Source of the DNA: Proteus vulgaris
Lineage (GTDB): Bacteria; Pseudomonadota; Gammaproteobacteria; Enterobacterales; Enterobacteriaceae
Length of the DNA: 64,000 nucleotides
Assembly: GCA_901472505.1 (NCBI GenBank)
Contig: LR590468.1
Span: 3,695,501-3,759,500 of the forward strand
Direction: 5' to 3'
Made by a program: the position numbers and the translations under genes
Shown: in pieces, positions 1 through 7,713 of the stretch
Numbering within the stretch: the stretch's first letter is position 1
Layout: every line of letters begins with the position of its first letter
Notes under the pieces: model-generated
Databases searched by the model: none
What the model was told of the DNA's origin: nothing
What the model saw: the letters and a program-made list of their open reading frames with translations, nothing else

Positions 1-2
1 AA

Positions 3-221
3 GGATTCATTTCGATAGAGCGCTTTCAAAGCTTATCGACAGAAGGGAAATTATTATCACTTTCTTGGTGGGAAACTGAAGAGGCTATTTTACAATGGAA
101 GATAAATATTTCACATAAAAGTGCACAAAAAGAGGGTCGTGAGTCTATTTTTGATTTCTACAAAATTAGTATTGTTTCCCTTACTCGAGAATATTCATTT
201 AACACAGAAGCCCGTCATTAA
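3..221 (+). CDS. Antibiotic biosynthesis monooxygenase (ABM) domain protein, 3' end only
   Basis: An open frame enters from the left edge and stops with TAA at 219-221, giving the last 72 residues of a protein. The stretch GFISIERFQSLSTEGKLLSL followed by SWWETEEAILQWK is typical of the ferredoxin-like ABM fold (small haem- or quinol-type monooxygenases): a 'gF.S.ErFqSl..pGK.LSLSfW.de.Ai..Wr' signature, then the terminal beta strand and an Arg-rich end. The start lies outside the window. The next gene, 70 bases downstream on the same strand, is an ArsR-type regulator that could control it; that link is inferred from adjacency only. Substrate unknown. Confidence 0.7.
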   Translation, partial: GFISIERFQSLSTEGKLLSLSWWETEEAILQWKINISHKSAQKEGRESIFDFYKISIVSLTREYSFNTEARH

Positions 222-291
222 ATAGACGCATATCCTTGCTACAATAATGTTATTACTCCAATAATACGCTATCAAAGAGTTGAAATATCAA

Positions 292-1005
292 ATGACTAAA
301 TCAGAAATAAAATCGGAATATCAGCACTCAGTAGAGTCAGCAATAGCTACCGTAGGGGCTGCAATATCTGATATTTCCAGAGTCAAAATACTCTGCGCAT
401 TGATGGATGGAAGGGCGTGGACAGCCACTGAATTGGGTATTGCGGCTGATATTTCTGCTTCTACAACCAGTAGTCATTTATCCAAGTTACTAAGTAGAGG
501 CCTGATTTCTGTAATATCTCAAGGAAAATATCGTTATTTCCGATTAGCTAACGATGAAATTGCAAAAATCATTGAAAATCTTATGTATTTTTCACCTAAT
601 CATATTTCACAGGCGAAAATCACAACCCCAAAAAATCTAAGAAAAGCACGAACTTGTTACAATCATTTAGCGGGTGAAATCGCTGTTGATATTTATGATT
701 CGCTTTGTCGGCAAAAATGGATAACAGAAGATGGGCATGCTATTACTGCGCTAGGTGTTGAACAATTTAAAAATATAGGTATTGAGTTACATACAAAACA
801 TGCACGCAATATTTGCTGTCCATGTTTAGATTGGAGTGAACGCCGTTTTCATTTAGGAGGACAAATTGGTGCCACTTTTCTTAATTATGCAGAAGCACAG
901 GCATGGTTAATACGACATCAAGGATATAGAGAAGTCACGATCAGCAAGAAAGGTTATAAAGCGTTGACTCAATATTTTAATGTAAAAAGAAAAGAAGAAA
1001 AATAG
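292..1005 (+). CDS. ArsR-family winged-helix transcriptional regulator with C-terminal extension
   Basis: A 237-residue regulator counted from ATG 292; a TTG at 280 would add four residues, and neither has a strong ribosome site (AAAGAG at 274-279). Residues about 20-95 form an ArsR-type helix-turn-helix: 'ISDISRVKILCALMDGRAWTA' followed by 'ADISASTTSSHLSKLLSRGLI' and a 'QGKYRYFRLA' wing. The C-terminal half has a Cys-rich CCPCLDWSERRFHLGG motif and a GATFLN segment seen in longer ArsR-like proteins. It lacks the ELCVCD metal motif of true ArsR, so it may sense something other than arsenite. It follows the ABM monooxygenase and precedes dif. Confidence 0.8.
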   Translation: MTKSEIKSEYQHSVESAIATVGAAISDISRVKILCALMDGRAWTATELGIAADISASTTSSHLSKLLSRGLISVISQGKYRYFRLANDEIAKIIENLMYFSPNHISQAKITTPKNLRKARTCYNHLAGEIAVDIYDSLCRQKWITEDGHAITALGVEQFKNIGIELHTKHARNICCPCLDWSERRFHLGGQIGATFLNYAEAQAWLIRHQGYREVTISKKGYKALTQYFNVKRKEEK

Positions 1006-1070
1006 GCGGGGTAAAACCAATTTTCAGAAATAACAAAAACAGGTAGGACATATAATACGTTACCTATTAA

Positions 1071-1098
1071 ATTTAACATAATATACATTATGCGAACT
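1071..1098 (-). other. dif: Chromosomal dif site (XerC/XerD recombination site)
   Basis: Read on the minus strand these 28 bases match E. coli dif at 26 positions: the XerD half TTATGTTAAAT and the central TGTATA are identical, and the XerC half reads AGTTCGCATAA instead of GGTGCGCATAA. dif is where XerC and XerD, activated by FtsK, resolve chromosome dimers. The match was made by eye against the E. coli sequence from memory. A Ter site and tus 15 kb away support this being the genuine chromosomal dif rather than a plasmid or phage copy. No second copy was noticed in the window. Confidence 0.88.
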
Positions 1099-1242
1099 TT
1101 GGTATCTAAATACTGATAGACACTGAAATCTCTGTTTTAGGCTGATCGATTATGTTGATTCATTCTTAACTTAAGGCTTATTCGCCAATGCTTTTTCTTC
1201 ATTCACAAAGAGTTTTAATAATATCTTTTTAGATATCACAAC

Positions 1243-1661
1243 TTCAGCAAAGTTGATTTGAGTGACTTCATTATAAGACATATCGCTGATATGACATTTT
1301 GGCTGTTACTTTGTTGCTGGCCGAAGTTCATCATACGAAATAGCGACATGCTCACGATATGCAGGTCTCTTAAGAATTCGTTTATAATAAGCTTCAATGT
1401 GTATTACAACCATCTTGTAACACAGGAACAGTACGGTTTGGATTCAAACGATAAAATTCGTCAGTGTCAGTCCCACCATAACGATGCCCAATATCATATC
1501 TCTGATAAGGCAATCCTAACTCTCCAATACACCACATGAGAGCTTGTACGTTAGATGATGTTTTACGACCCCAAACCGTTAGCAATTGAGTTTCTCCAGA
1601 AGATAATTCGATATATCTACAATAATACAGGTATAAATAAGAACATTTCAACTTTGCTGAA
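1243..1661. repeat. 14-bp perfect inverted repeat flanking the GST remnant
   Basis: TTCAGCAAAGTTGA at 1243-1256 recurs as its reverse complement TCAACTTTGCTGAA at 1648-1661. The two arms sit just outside the two ends of the GST remnant, about 390 bases apart. No extension of the match and no obvious target-site duplication was seen next to the arms. Whether they are ends of a small mobile or rearranged segment is not known. Confidence 0.5.
1306..1585 (-). pseudogene. Glutathione S-transferase remnant with internal deletion
   Basis: On the minus strand a TTG at 1585 with an upstream GGAG (1594-1597) opens a GST N-terminal thioredoxin-like domain: LTVWGRKTSSNVQALMWCIG and RLNPNRTVPVLQDG. After about 60 residues the frame stops at 1394. 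In another frame the sequence continues directly with IEAYYKRILKRPAYREHVAI and ends 'SYDELRPATK' at 1306, which matches the extreme C-terminus of the same GST group. The middle (most of the helical domain, roughly 110-120 residues by family size) is missing. This is a true deletion, unlike the one-base errors elsewhere in the window. Confidence 0.8.
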
Positions 1662-1726
1662 AGGCAGGATCCTTATAATGTACTCTATGCTAAAATAGAG
1701 AGGAATATATAACTAAAAAAGTTAAT

Positions 1727-2152
1727 TTATACCAACTTATCACCTTTATCATTAACAACTTGTTGCCCATCTTCTTTTGAAAAAGCCCCTTTTTGCTTTT
1801 CGGGTAAAATATCTAATACTATTTCAGAAGGTCGACATAGGCGAGTTCCTAATGGAGTGACAACAATAGGTCTATTGATCAGTATGGGATATTGCAACAT
1901 ATAATCAATAAGCTGTTCATCCGTCACCTTAATATCGCCAAGGCCGAACTTTTCATAGGGTTCAACATTTTTTCTTAATAATGATTGAACTGTTATCCCC
2001 ATATCCTTAATGAGTTTCTTTAGGATCTGTTTCGATGGTGGCGTATCGAGATAATAGATAATTGTTGGTTCTGCACCACTATTTCTTATCATTTCAAGTG
2101 TGTTTCGCGAAGTGCCACAATGGGGATTGTGATAGATTGTAATATTATTCAT
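1727..2152 (-). CDS. arsC: Arsenate reductase ArsC (glutaredoxin-coupled)
   Basis: Cytoplasmic ArsC reduces arsenate to arsenite using glutathione and glutaredoxin; the arsenite is then exported by ArsAB. The 141-residue protein has the plasmid/enterobacterial ArsC form: YHNPHCGTSRNTLEMIRNSG places the catalytic Cys at position 12, and 'LLRKNVEPYEK' and 'ILINRPIVVTPLGTRLCRPSE' carry the oxyanion-binding arginines. Length equals the family norm. It is the last gene of the arsRDABC operon, 10 bases after arsB, so it depends on the ArsR-controlled promoter near 6.06 kb. Confidence 0.96.
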   Translation of the reverse strand: MNNITIYHNPHCGTSRNTLEMIRNSGAEPTIIYYLDTPPSKQILKKLIKDMGITVQSLLRKNVEPYEKFGLGDIKVTDEQLIDYMLQYPILINRPIVVTPLGTRLCRPSEIVLDILPEKQKGAFSKEDGQQVVNDKGDKLV

Positions 2153-2162
2153 ATTGTCACCA

Positions 2163-3452
2163 CTAATTCATTAATGTAAGCCTAAGAGCTAATGCAACTA
2201 ATGTCACTGTTAGCACAGGAATGGTCATAATAATGCCGGTCTTAAAGTAATAGCCCCATGTAATGGTCATATTTTTTTGTGATAGAACATGTAGCCACAA
2301 TAATGTTGCCAAACTTCCTATTGGGGTAATTTTGGGGCCGAGATCTGCACCAATAACATTGGCATAAATCATCGCTTCTTTAATTAAACCGGTTGCATTA
2401 CTGCCTTCTATTGATAAGGCACCAACAAGAACGGTTGGCATATTGTTCATAATTGAAGATAAAAATGCGGTGATAAATCCCGTACCTAGTGTCGCTTCCC
2501 ATATTCCTTTTTCTGCCAACACATTGAGTATTTCTGATAGATAATGAGTCAAACCAGCATTGCGCAAACCATAAACGACTAGGTACATACCCAGAGAGAA
2601 AATCACGATTTGCCAAGGTGCTCCTCGTAAAACTTTTTGAGTATTAATCGTTTTTCCTTGTGCCGCGATAAGCCACAATATGACTGCACCTGTTGCTGCA
2701 ATAGCGCTAATTGGTATACCTAGAGGTTCTAGTATGAAAAAACCAAGTAATAAAAGAAGCAATACCAACCAGCCTGCTTTAAATGTTTTCACATCTTTAA
2801 TTACTGTCGCAGGCATCGCTAATTTTGATGTGTCATATTGCTGAGGAATATCTTTGCGGAAAAACCAATGCAACATAATTAACGTTGCAATAATAGCCGC
2901 TATATCAACAAGGATCATTACAGAAGCATATTCTGTAAATCCGATATCAAAAAAATCAGCTGAGACAATATTGACTAAATTAGAAACAATTAAAGGCAAA
3001 CTTGCTGTATCTGCAATAAACCCTGCTGCCATAACAAAGGCTAATGTTGTACCTTTACTAAATCCAAGCGCTAACAACATCGCAATGACTATAGGTGTTA
3101 AAATCAGTGCTGCACCATCATTGGCAAAAAGTGCTGCAACAGATGCTCCGAGCAGGATGATATAGCTAAATAAAAGCCGTCCTTTACCACCGCCCCATTT
3201 TGCAACATGAAGTGCAGCCCATTCAAAGAAACCACTTTCATCAAGAATAAGGCTAATGATGATAACAGCAACAAATGTTGCGGTTGCATTCCAGACGATA
3301 TTCCAAACCACAGGAATATCTTGGAGATTAATGACACCTAATAATAGTGCGATTAACGCACCCATTGTGGCACTCCAACCAATCCCCAATCCTTTGGGTT
3401 GCCAAATAACAAAAGTGATTGTCAAAATAAATATTAATAAGGCGATAAACAT
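2163..3452 (-). CDS. arsB: Arsenite/antimonite efflux permease ArsB
   Basis: ArsB is the inner-membrane arsenite exporter, working alone as an As(III)/H+ antiporter or as the channel of the ArsA ATPase pump. The 429 residues fit the 12-helix ArsB family (not Acr3), with hydrophobic segments from the start ([20 protein letters not shown]) to the last 20 residues, and conserved loops such as [14 protein letters not shown] and '[13 protein letters not shown]'. It lies between arsA (51 bases upstream) and arsC (10 bases downstream) on the minus strand. Confidence 0.96.
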   Translation of the reverse strand: MFIALLIFILTITFVIWQPKGLGIGWSATMGALIALLLGVINLQDIPVVWNIVWNATATFVAVIIISLILDESGFFEWAALHVAKWGGGKGRLLFSYIILLGASVAALFANDGAALILTPIVIAMLLALGFSKGTTLAFVMAAGFIADTASLPLIVSNLVNIVSADFFDIGFTEYASVMILVDIAAIIATLIMLHWFFRKDIPQQYDTSKLAMPATVIKDVKTFKAGWLVLLLLLLGFFILEPLGIPISAIAATGAVILWLIAAQGKTINTQKVLRGAPWQIVIFSLGMYLVVYGLRNAGLTHYLSEILNVLAEKGIWEATLGTGFITAFLSSIMNNMPTVLVGALSIEGSNATGLIKEAMIYANVIGADLGPKITPIGSLATLLWLHVLSQKNMTITWGYYFKTGIIMTIPVLTVTLVALALRLTLMN

Positions 3453-3503
3453 AAAAACCTCAATCAGAAAGCAAATTTAAAGCGCCTTCTGCTAGAAATA
3501 AAA

Positions 3504-5255
3504 TTAATCCGCGAGTCTGCTTAATGCTGAAACACCCACCGGTTCTTGTTCCTGTAGTGGAACAATGGCCACTCGTTTAGCAAGCGAGTTAACCACTTTT
3601 TCAATCTGTGGTATTTCCTGTTCAGCTCTAGAAAGTAATAATGGTGACGTTGTTTTTGTCGTAGATAGACTGTTATTAATCACCCATGCCCACGGATAAA
3701 TACCTGCTCGTATCAAATCATTTTGCAAGTTTTCGGCTTCAAGAACGGGAGTTGTTTCAGCTAACGTCGTGATAATCACTTTCGTTCGTGTTGGATCCTG
3801 CAATTGCATCATAGGGGTAAGAAAATGGCCTTTTTCCCCCATTTTTTTTGCAATTTCTTTATGGTAAGCACCGGTGGCATCTAGTAAGAGCAATGTGTGG
3901 CCAGTCGGAGCCGTATCCATAATCACAAATCGATGACTAGCTTCACGGATTATCCGAGAAAAGGCCTGAAAAACAGCTATTTCTTCAGTACATGGAGAGC
4001 GAAGATCTTCCTCTAATAATGCTCGCCCTTCAGCATCGAGATCTTTACCTTTTGTTTCGAGGACATGATGACGATAACGTTCTGTTTCCGCTATCGGATC
4101 GATTCGACTGACCTGTAAATTCGGTAAACTCCCCTTTAATGTGTTTTCGAGATGAGCTGCGGGATCGGACGTTGTAAGATGAACATCAGCCCCCTGTTCT
4201 GCGAGTTTGACTGCTATTGAGGCTGCTATTGTCGTTTTTCCTACGCCGCCTTTTCCCATTAACATGATCAAGCCATGCTTCTGTTCTGCAATTTCTTTAA
4301 CTAGAGAGGATAATTTCGGCAACATCAAATCTGCATTAGATTTTTTAACCAAGGGTAATTCTGATCCTTGATTAGACAAAAGTTGAGCTAACGCTTCAAT
4401 TCCCACCATATTTTGTACACGTAACATAAGTGTATCTGTTGGTAACGATTGAAGGATTTCGGGCATATTCTGTATTGCAACTTGCTCTCTAAGATAAAGT
4501 GCTTTTGACAATTCATCATCAACAGAAACGGCTGATTCAGGAAAAACACCATTAATCACTAATTGCTGATTTTTAACACCAAGAGAAGATAGTTCAGTAT
4601 ACGTTCGTGCAACTTCACGAAGTGCAGCAGATTGTGGTCGTGCAACAAGTATTAATCGTGTTAGCTGTTTATCACTCAGAGCATCAACTGCCAGACTGTA
4701 TTGCGCACGCTGTTTTTCTAATCCAGACATAGGCCCAAGGCAAGATGCCCCATCGGGATTATCACGAATAAAATCACGCCAGGCGCCAGGTAGTTGTAAT
4801 AATCTTATTGTATGACCCGTTGGGGCGGTATCAAAAATAATATGATCGAATTTACCCGTGATTTCTTTATTAGTTAGTAGCCCTGTAAATTCATCAAATG
4901 CGGCTATTTCCGTAGTACAGGCGCCTGATAATTGCTCTGTAATACTTTGAATAACGGCGTCAGGTAAACTGCCTTTAATGGGAGCAATAATTTTATTTCG
5001 GTACTCTTTGGCCGCAACTTGCGGGTCTATTTCTATGGTTGAAAGATTGGGTACAAGTGAAATTTGCTTAATACTATTGCCAATAGTTTGTGAAAATACT
5101 TGCCCAACATTAGAAGCAGGATCTGTGCTGACCAATAAAACTTTTTTTCCTCCCCTTGCTAGCTTAATCGCTGTTGCACATGAAATAGATGTCTTACCTA
5201 CACCACCTTTTCCCGTAAAAAAAAGATAATTTGGTGCATTTTCTATAAATTTCAC
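3504..5255 (-). CDS. arsA: Arsenite-transporting ATPase ArsA
   Basis: ArsA is the peripheral ATPase that energises ArsB. The 583-residue protein has the duplicated A1/A2 structure: P-loops GKGGVGKTSIS (near residue 15) and GKGGVGKTTIA (near 335), each followed by a DTAPTGHT switch. The three arsenite-binding cysteines of the E. coli plasmid enzyme are present in their usual contexts: SGACTTEIA, ASCLGPMSG and RSPCTEEIA. It is preceded 12 bases upstream by arsD, the metallochaperone that hands arsenite to it. Full length with no disruption. Confidence 0.96.
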   Translation of the reverse strand: MKFIENAPNYLFFTGKGGVGKTSISCATAIKLARGGKKVLLVSTDPASNVGQVFSQTIGNSIKQISLVPNLSTIEIDPQVAAKEYRNKIIAPIKGSLPDAVIQSITEQLSGACTTEIAAFDEFTGLLTNKEITGKFDHIIFDTAPTGHTIRLLQLPGAWRDFIRDNPDGASCLGPMSGLEKQRAQYSLAVDALSDKQLTRLILVARPQSAALREVARTYTELSSLGVKNQQLVINGVFPESAVSVDDELSKALYLREQVAIQNMPEILQSLPTDTLMLRVQNMVGIEALAQLLSNQGSELPLVKKSNADLMLPKLSSLVKEIAEQKHGLIMLMGKGGVGKTTIAASIAVKLAEQGADVHLTTSDPAAHLENTLKGSLPNLQVSRIDPIAETERYRHHVLETKGKDLDAEGRALLEEDLRSPCTEEIAVFQAFSRIIREASHRFVIMDTAPTGHTLLLLDATGAYHKEIAKKMGEKGHFLTPMMQLQDPTRTKVIITTLAETTPVLEAENLQNDLIRAGIYPWAWVINNSLSTTKTTSPLLLSRAEQEIPQIEKVVNSLAKRVAIVPLQEQEPVGVSALSRLAD

Positions 5256-5267
5256 AATATTTCTCCT

Positions 5268-5636
5268 TTAACAACAACCACTATTGTTTCCACAACAACT
5301 ACTTTTCACATCGGGTTTATTGTCATTTGTATAATTAATACCAAACCATCTTGCTAATTCACTGCGTTTGGGATAGCGACCCGTTAAAACAACTTCATCA
5401 TTAAGTAAAATAAGCGGTAAGGCTTCTGTACCCGCGGTTTCAAGAAATGCTTTTGCTTTTAAATTATTAACAAATGCCATGGGCTCTTGCCCTAGATTGA
5501 AACGTCGAATATTCGCCCCTTGCTTTTTTAACCAATCAACATCAGTAGCAAAATTAACTAATGCTTGATCAACATCGGTGCCACAAACACCTGTGCTACA
5601 ACATAATGCGGGATCAAAGACTTCTAGTTTTTTCAT
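5268..5636 (-). CDS. arsD: Arsenical metallochaperone and co-repressor ArsD
   Basis: ArsD delivers As(III) to ArsA and weakly represses the operon. The 122-residue protein has the required thiols: Cys12-Cys13 and Cys18 in 'DPALCCSTGVCGTDVD', and the two vicinal pairs CC at 114-115 and 121-122 in CCGNNSGCC. The core has a thioredoxin-like pattern (LPLILLNDEVVLTGRYP). The gene lies between arsR (47 bases) and arsA (12 bases) in the standard arsRDABC order. Confidence 0.95.
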   Translation of the reverse strand: MKKLEVFDPALCCSTGVCGTDVDQALVNFATDVDWLKKQGANIRRFNLGQEPMAFVNNLKAKAFLETAGTEALPLILLNDEVVLTGRYPKRSELARWFGINYTNDNKPDVKSSCCGNNSGCC

Positions 5637-5683
5637 ATCGATACCTCATATCTGATTTTTCATATATGTTAAATTAAAAAATT

Positions 5684-6019
5684 TTATTCAGAACAGCAGC
5701 TCACGGCTCCTTTCTTTTCAATCGTTCGAAGCAAATCTGATACCCGATTTTTCTCTGCCTCATAGGTGATTTCAATCATATTTTTTACCCACGATAGTAA
5801 TGTAGGAGACAAACGATAATGAACCCATTTTCCGTGTTTAGAATCAAGTAACAGTCCACTTTCTCTCAACATAGCTAGGTGGCGAGACGTTTTAGGTTGA
5901 GATAAATTTAAGGCTGTATAAATGTCACAAACACACAACTCGCCGGATGCTTTAAGTAGCAACACAATATCTAGTCTTGTTTGATCACTTAATATCTTAA
6001 ATAATTGCAACGGTTCCAT
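5684..6019 (-). CDS. arsR: Arsenic-responsive repressor ArsR
   Basis: This 111-residue winged-helix repressor dissociates from DNA when As(III) or Sb(III) binds. The inducer-binding motif ELCVCDIY lies at the start of the recognition region, followed by LNLSQPKTSRHLAMLRESGL and the 'GKWVHYRLSP' wing. An extra CC pair sits near the C-terminus (SCCSE). The ATG at 6019 has a good AAGGAG site 6-8 bases upstream. It heads the arsRDABC operon, and a 44-bp palindrome 40 bases upstream is a plausible operator. Confidence 0.95.
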   Translation of the reverse strand: MEPLQLFKILSDQTRLDIVLLLKASGELCVCDIYTALNLSQPKTSRHLAMLRESGLLLDSKHGKWVHYRLSPTLLSWVKNMIEITYEAEKNRVSDLLRTIEKKGAVSCCSE

Positions 6020-6058
6020 ATTTGCTCCTTTCTTTAATAGGCTCTAACGTACACCTGC

Positions 6059-6102
6059 AAAATACATCTGTCAAAACATATATGTTTTGGCAGATGTATT
6101 TT
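6059..6102. promoter_or_regulatory. 44-bp near-perfect palindrome, candidate ArsR operator
   Basis: The two 22-base arms are complementary except for one T/G pair: the half AATACATCTGTCAAAACATA is mirrored around position 6080/6081. It lies 40 bases upstream of arsR and 180 bases upstream of the divergent dehydrogenase gene. ArsR binds as a dimer to an imperfect dyad near its promoter, so an operator role fits; the length is larger than a single dimer needs. It could instead form a long RNA hairpin. Confidence 0.6.
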
Positions 6103-6137
6103 TACTTAATCATGCTCGATTAAAGGAGCATATCCTG

Positions 6138-6151
6138 TTGACTTATATCAA
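6138..6151 (+). promoter_or_regulatory. FNR-like site upstream of the alcohol dehydrogenase gene
   Basis: TTGACTTATATCAA differs from the FNR consensus TTGAT-N4-ATCAA at one base. It is centred about 137 bases before the dehydrogenase start at 6282. Anaerobic control of a fermentative alcohol dehydrogenase would make sense, but no promoter was mapped. Confidence 0.4.
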
Positions 6152-6281
6152 ATGAAGCAAAGTTAAATGAATCGTTTCACCTTATTGATGAGCTACCTCT
6201 CTTGACTTAATAACCTACGGGGTGAGAATGCACTAATACTTTAATTTTTCTAAATAATGTTCTGATATTGGAAGGTTTATT

Positions 6282-7445
6282 ATGAGCTATCGTATGTTTG
6301 ATTACTTGGTACCAAATGTTAACTTTTTTGGCCCAGGTGCTATCTCTGTTGTTGGCGAACGTTGCAAATTATTGGGCGGTAAAAAAGCCCTATTAGTAAC
6401 GGATAAAGGCCTGAGAGCTATCAAAGAAGGTGCCGTAGATAAAACTATTGGTTATTTAAAAGAAGCGGGCATTGATGTTGCCGTATTTGACGGTACTGAA
6501 CCTAACCCAAAAGACACTAACGTACTTGACGGTCTTGCAATGTTCCGCAAAGAACAATGCGATATGATAATTACCGTCGGGGGCGGTAGCCCACATGACT
6601 GCGGTAAAGGTATTGGTATTGCAGCAACGCATGAAGGTGACCTTTATAATTATGCTGGAATTGAAACGCTAACAAATCCACTTCCCCCTATTATTGCCGT
6701 GAATACAACCGCAGGTACCGCCAGTGAAGTGACTCGCCATTGTGTTCTGACCAATACAAAAACAAAAGTCAAATTTGTTATCGTTAGCTGGCGTAACCTC
6801 CCTGCTGTTTCAATTAACGATCCCCTATTAATGATTGGCAAACCTGCTGGACTGACTGCTGCAACGGGTATGGATGCTTTAACTCATGCAGTTGAAGCTT
6901 ATATTTCGAAAGATGCTAACCCTGTCACTGATGCTTCAGCGATCCAAGCAATCCGTTTAATTTCTCGCAACTTACGTCAAGCCGTGGCGTTGGGTACAAA
7001 TCTGAAAGCCCGTGAAAATATGGCTTATGCTTCACTTTTAGCAGGTATGGCATTTAATAACGCTAACCTCGGCTATGTTCATGCCATGGCTCACCAGTTG
7101 GGTGGATTATATGATATGCCACATGGTGTGGCTAATGCTGTATTACTCCCACATGTATTACGTTATAACCTAATTGCTAATCCAGAAAAATTTGCAGATA
7201 TTGCTGAATTTATGGGCGAAAACGTGACAGGATTATCCGTAATGGATGCTGCTGAACGAGCTATTGCGTCTATCGCCCGCCTTTCTTCGGATATTGGCAT
7301 TCCACAACATTTAAGTGAATTGGGTGTGAAAGAGTCTGATTTCCCATATATGGCGGAAATGGCACTTAAAGACGGTAATGCATTCTCTAACCCACGTAAA
7401 GGTAATGAAAAAGAGATTATTGAAATTTTCCGCCAAGCATTCTAA
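6282..7445 (+). CDS. yiaY: Iron-containing alcohol dehydrogenase (YiaY/AdhB-like)
   Basis: A group III, Fe(II)-dependent NAD(P)+ alcohol dehydrogenase that interconverts alcohols and aldehydes, probably ethanol or a related short-chain substrate. The 387 residues (family norm about 383) have the nucleotide-binding GGGSPHDCGKGI, the TAGTASEVTRH motif and the metal ligands Asp and three His in 'GMDALTHAVEAY', HAMAHQLGG and MPHGVANA. The ATG at 6282 has GGAAGG about seven bases upstream. It is closest in form to E. coli YiaY and Zymomonas AdhB; the substrate is inferred. It is divergent from the ars operon and ends at its own terminator. Confidence 0.85.
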   Translation: MSYRMFDYLVPNVNFFGPGAISVVGERCKLLGGKKALLVTDKGLRAIKEGAVDKTIGYLKEAGIDVAVFDGTEPNPKDTNVLDGLAMFRKEQCDMIITVGGGSPHDCGKGIGIAATHEGDLYNYAGIETLTNPLPPIIAVNTTAGTASEVTRHCVLTNTKTKVKFVIVSWRNLPAVSINDPLLMIGKPAGLTAATGMDALTHAVEAYISKDANPVTDASAIQAIRLISRNLRQAVALGTNLKARENMAYASLLAGMAFNNANLGYVHAMAHQLGGLYDMPHGVANAVLLPHVLRYNLIANPEKFADIAEFMGENVTGLSVMDAAERAIASIARLSSDIGIPQHLSELGVKESDFPYMAEMALKDGNAFSNPRKGNEKEIIEIFRQAF

Positions 7446-7461
7446 TTTTTCTGAAAAATAT

Positions 7462-7494
7462 CCGTCAGCTATGTTTTCTGTTGGCGGTTTTTTT
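7462..7494 (+). terminator. Rho-independent terminator of the alcohol dehydrogenase gene
   Basis: CCGTCAGC (7462-7469) pairs with GTTGGCGG (7480-7487), with two G-T wobbles, and a run of seven T follows. It lies 17 bases after the dehydrogenase stop codon. Confidence 0.8.
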
Positions 7495-7668
7495 AATGAG
7501 GCTTTATTACAAGAAAAAGTATTTTTAACCAGATTAGATAAAGACCTTTTAGAATTAACATCACCTGATAATACTGTCGCTATTTTAGGCAAAAAGCCTA
7601 TTAGAATTTAATTCATGATAATCTTAGCTTTCTAACTTATTTTTTATTATTTCCGGCATTAAACAAAA

Positions 7669-7694
7669 AGAGCCTAATTTTTCACTTAGGCTCT
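7669..7694 (-). terminator. Terminator of tehA
   Basis: AGAGCCTAA (7669-7677) pairs perfectly with TTAGGCTCT (7686-7694). In the minus direction the stem is followed by a CTTTTTGTTT tract, so it suits tehA, whose stop lies 20 bases before it. Confidence 0.8.
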
Positions 7695-7713
7695 CCTCTT
7701 TTTTATGTGGTAC

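Noticed and set aside
1258..1539. Plus-strand 93-codon frame
   Set aside because: It lies antisense to the GST remnant, whose protein match is clear.
7378..7611. Plus-strand 77-codon frame after the alcohol dehydrogenase
   Set aside because: It overlaps the end of the dehydrogenase in another frame and runs through its terminator; no ribosome site.
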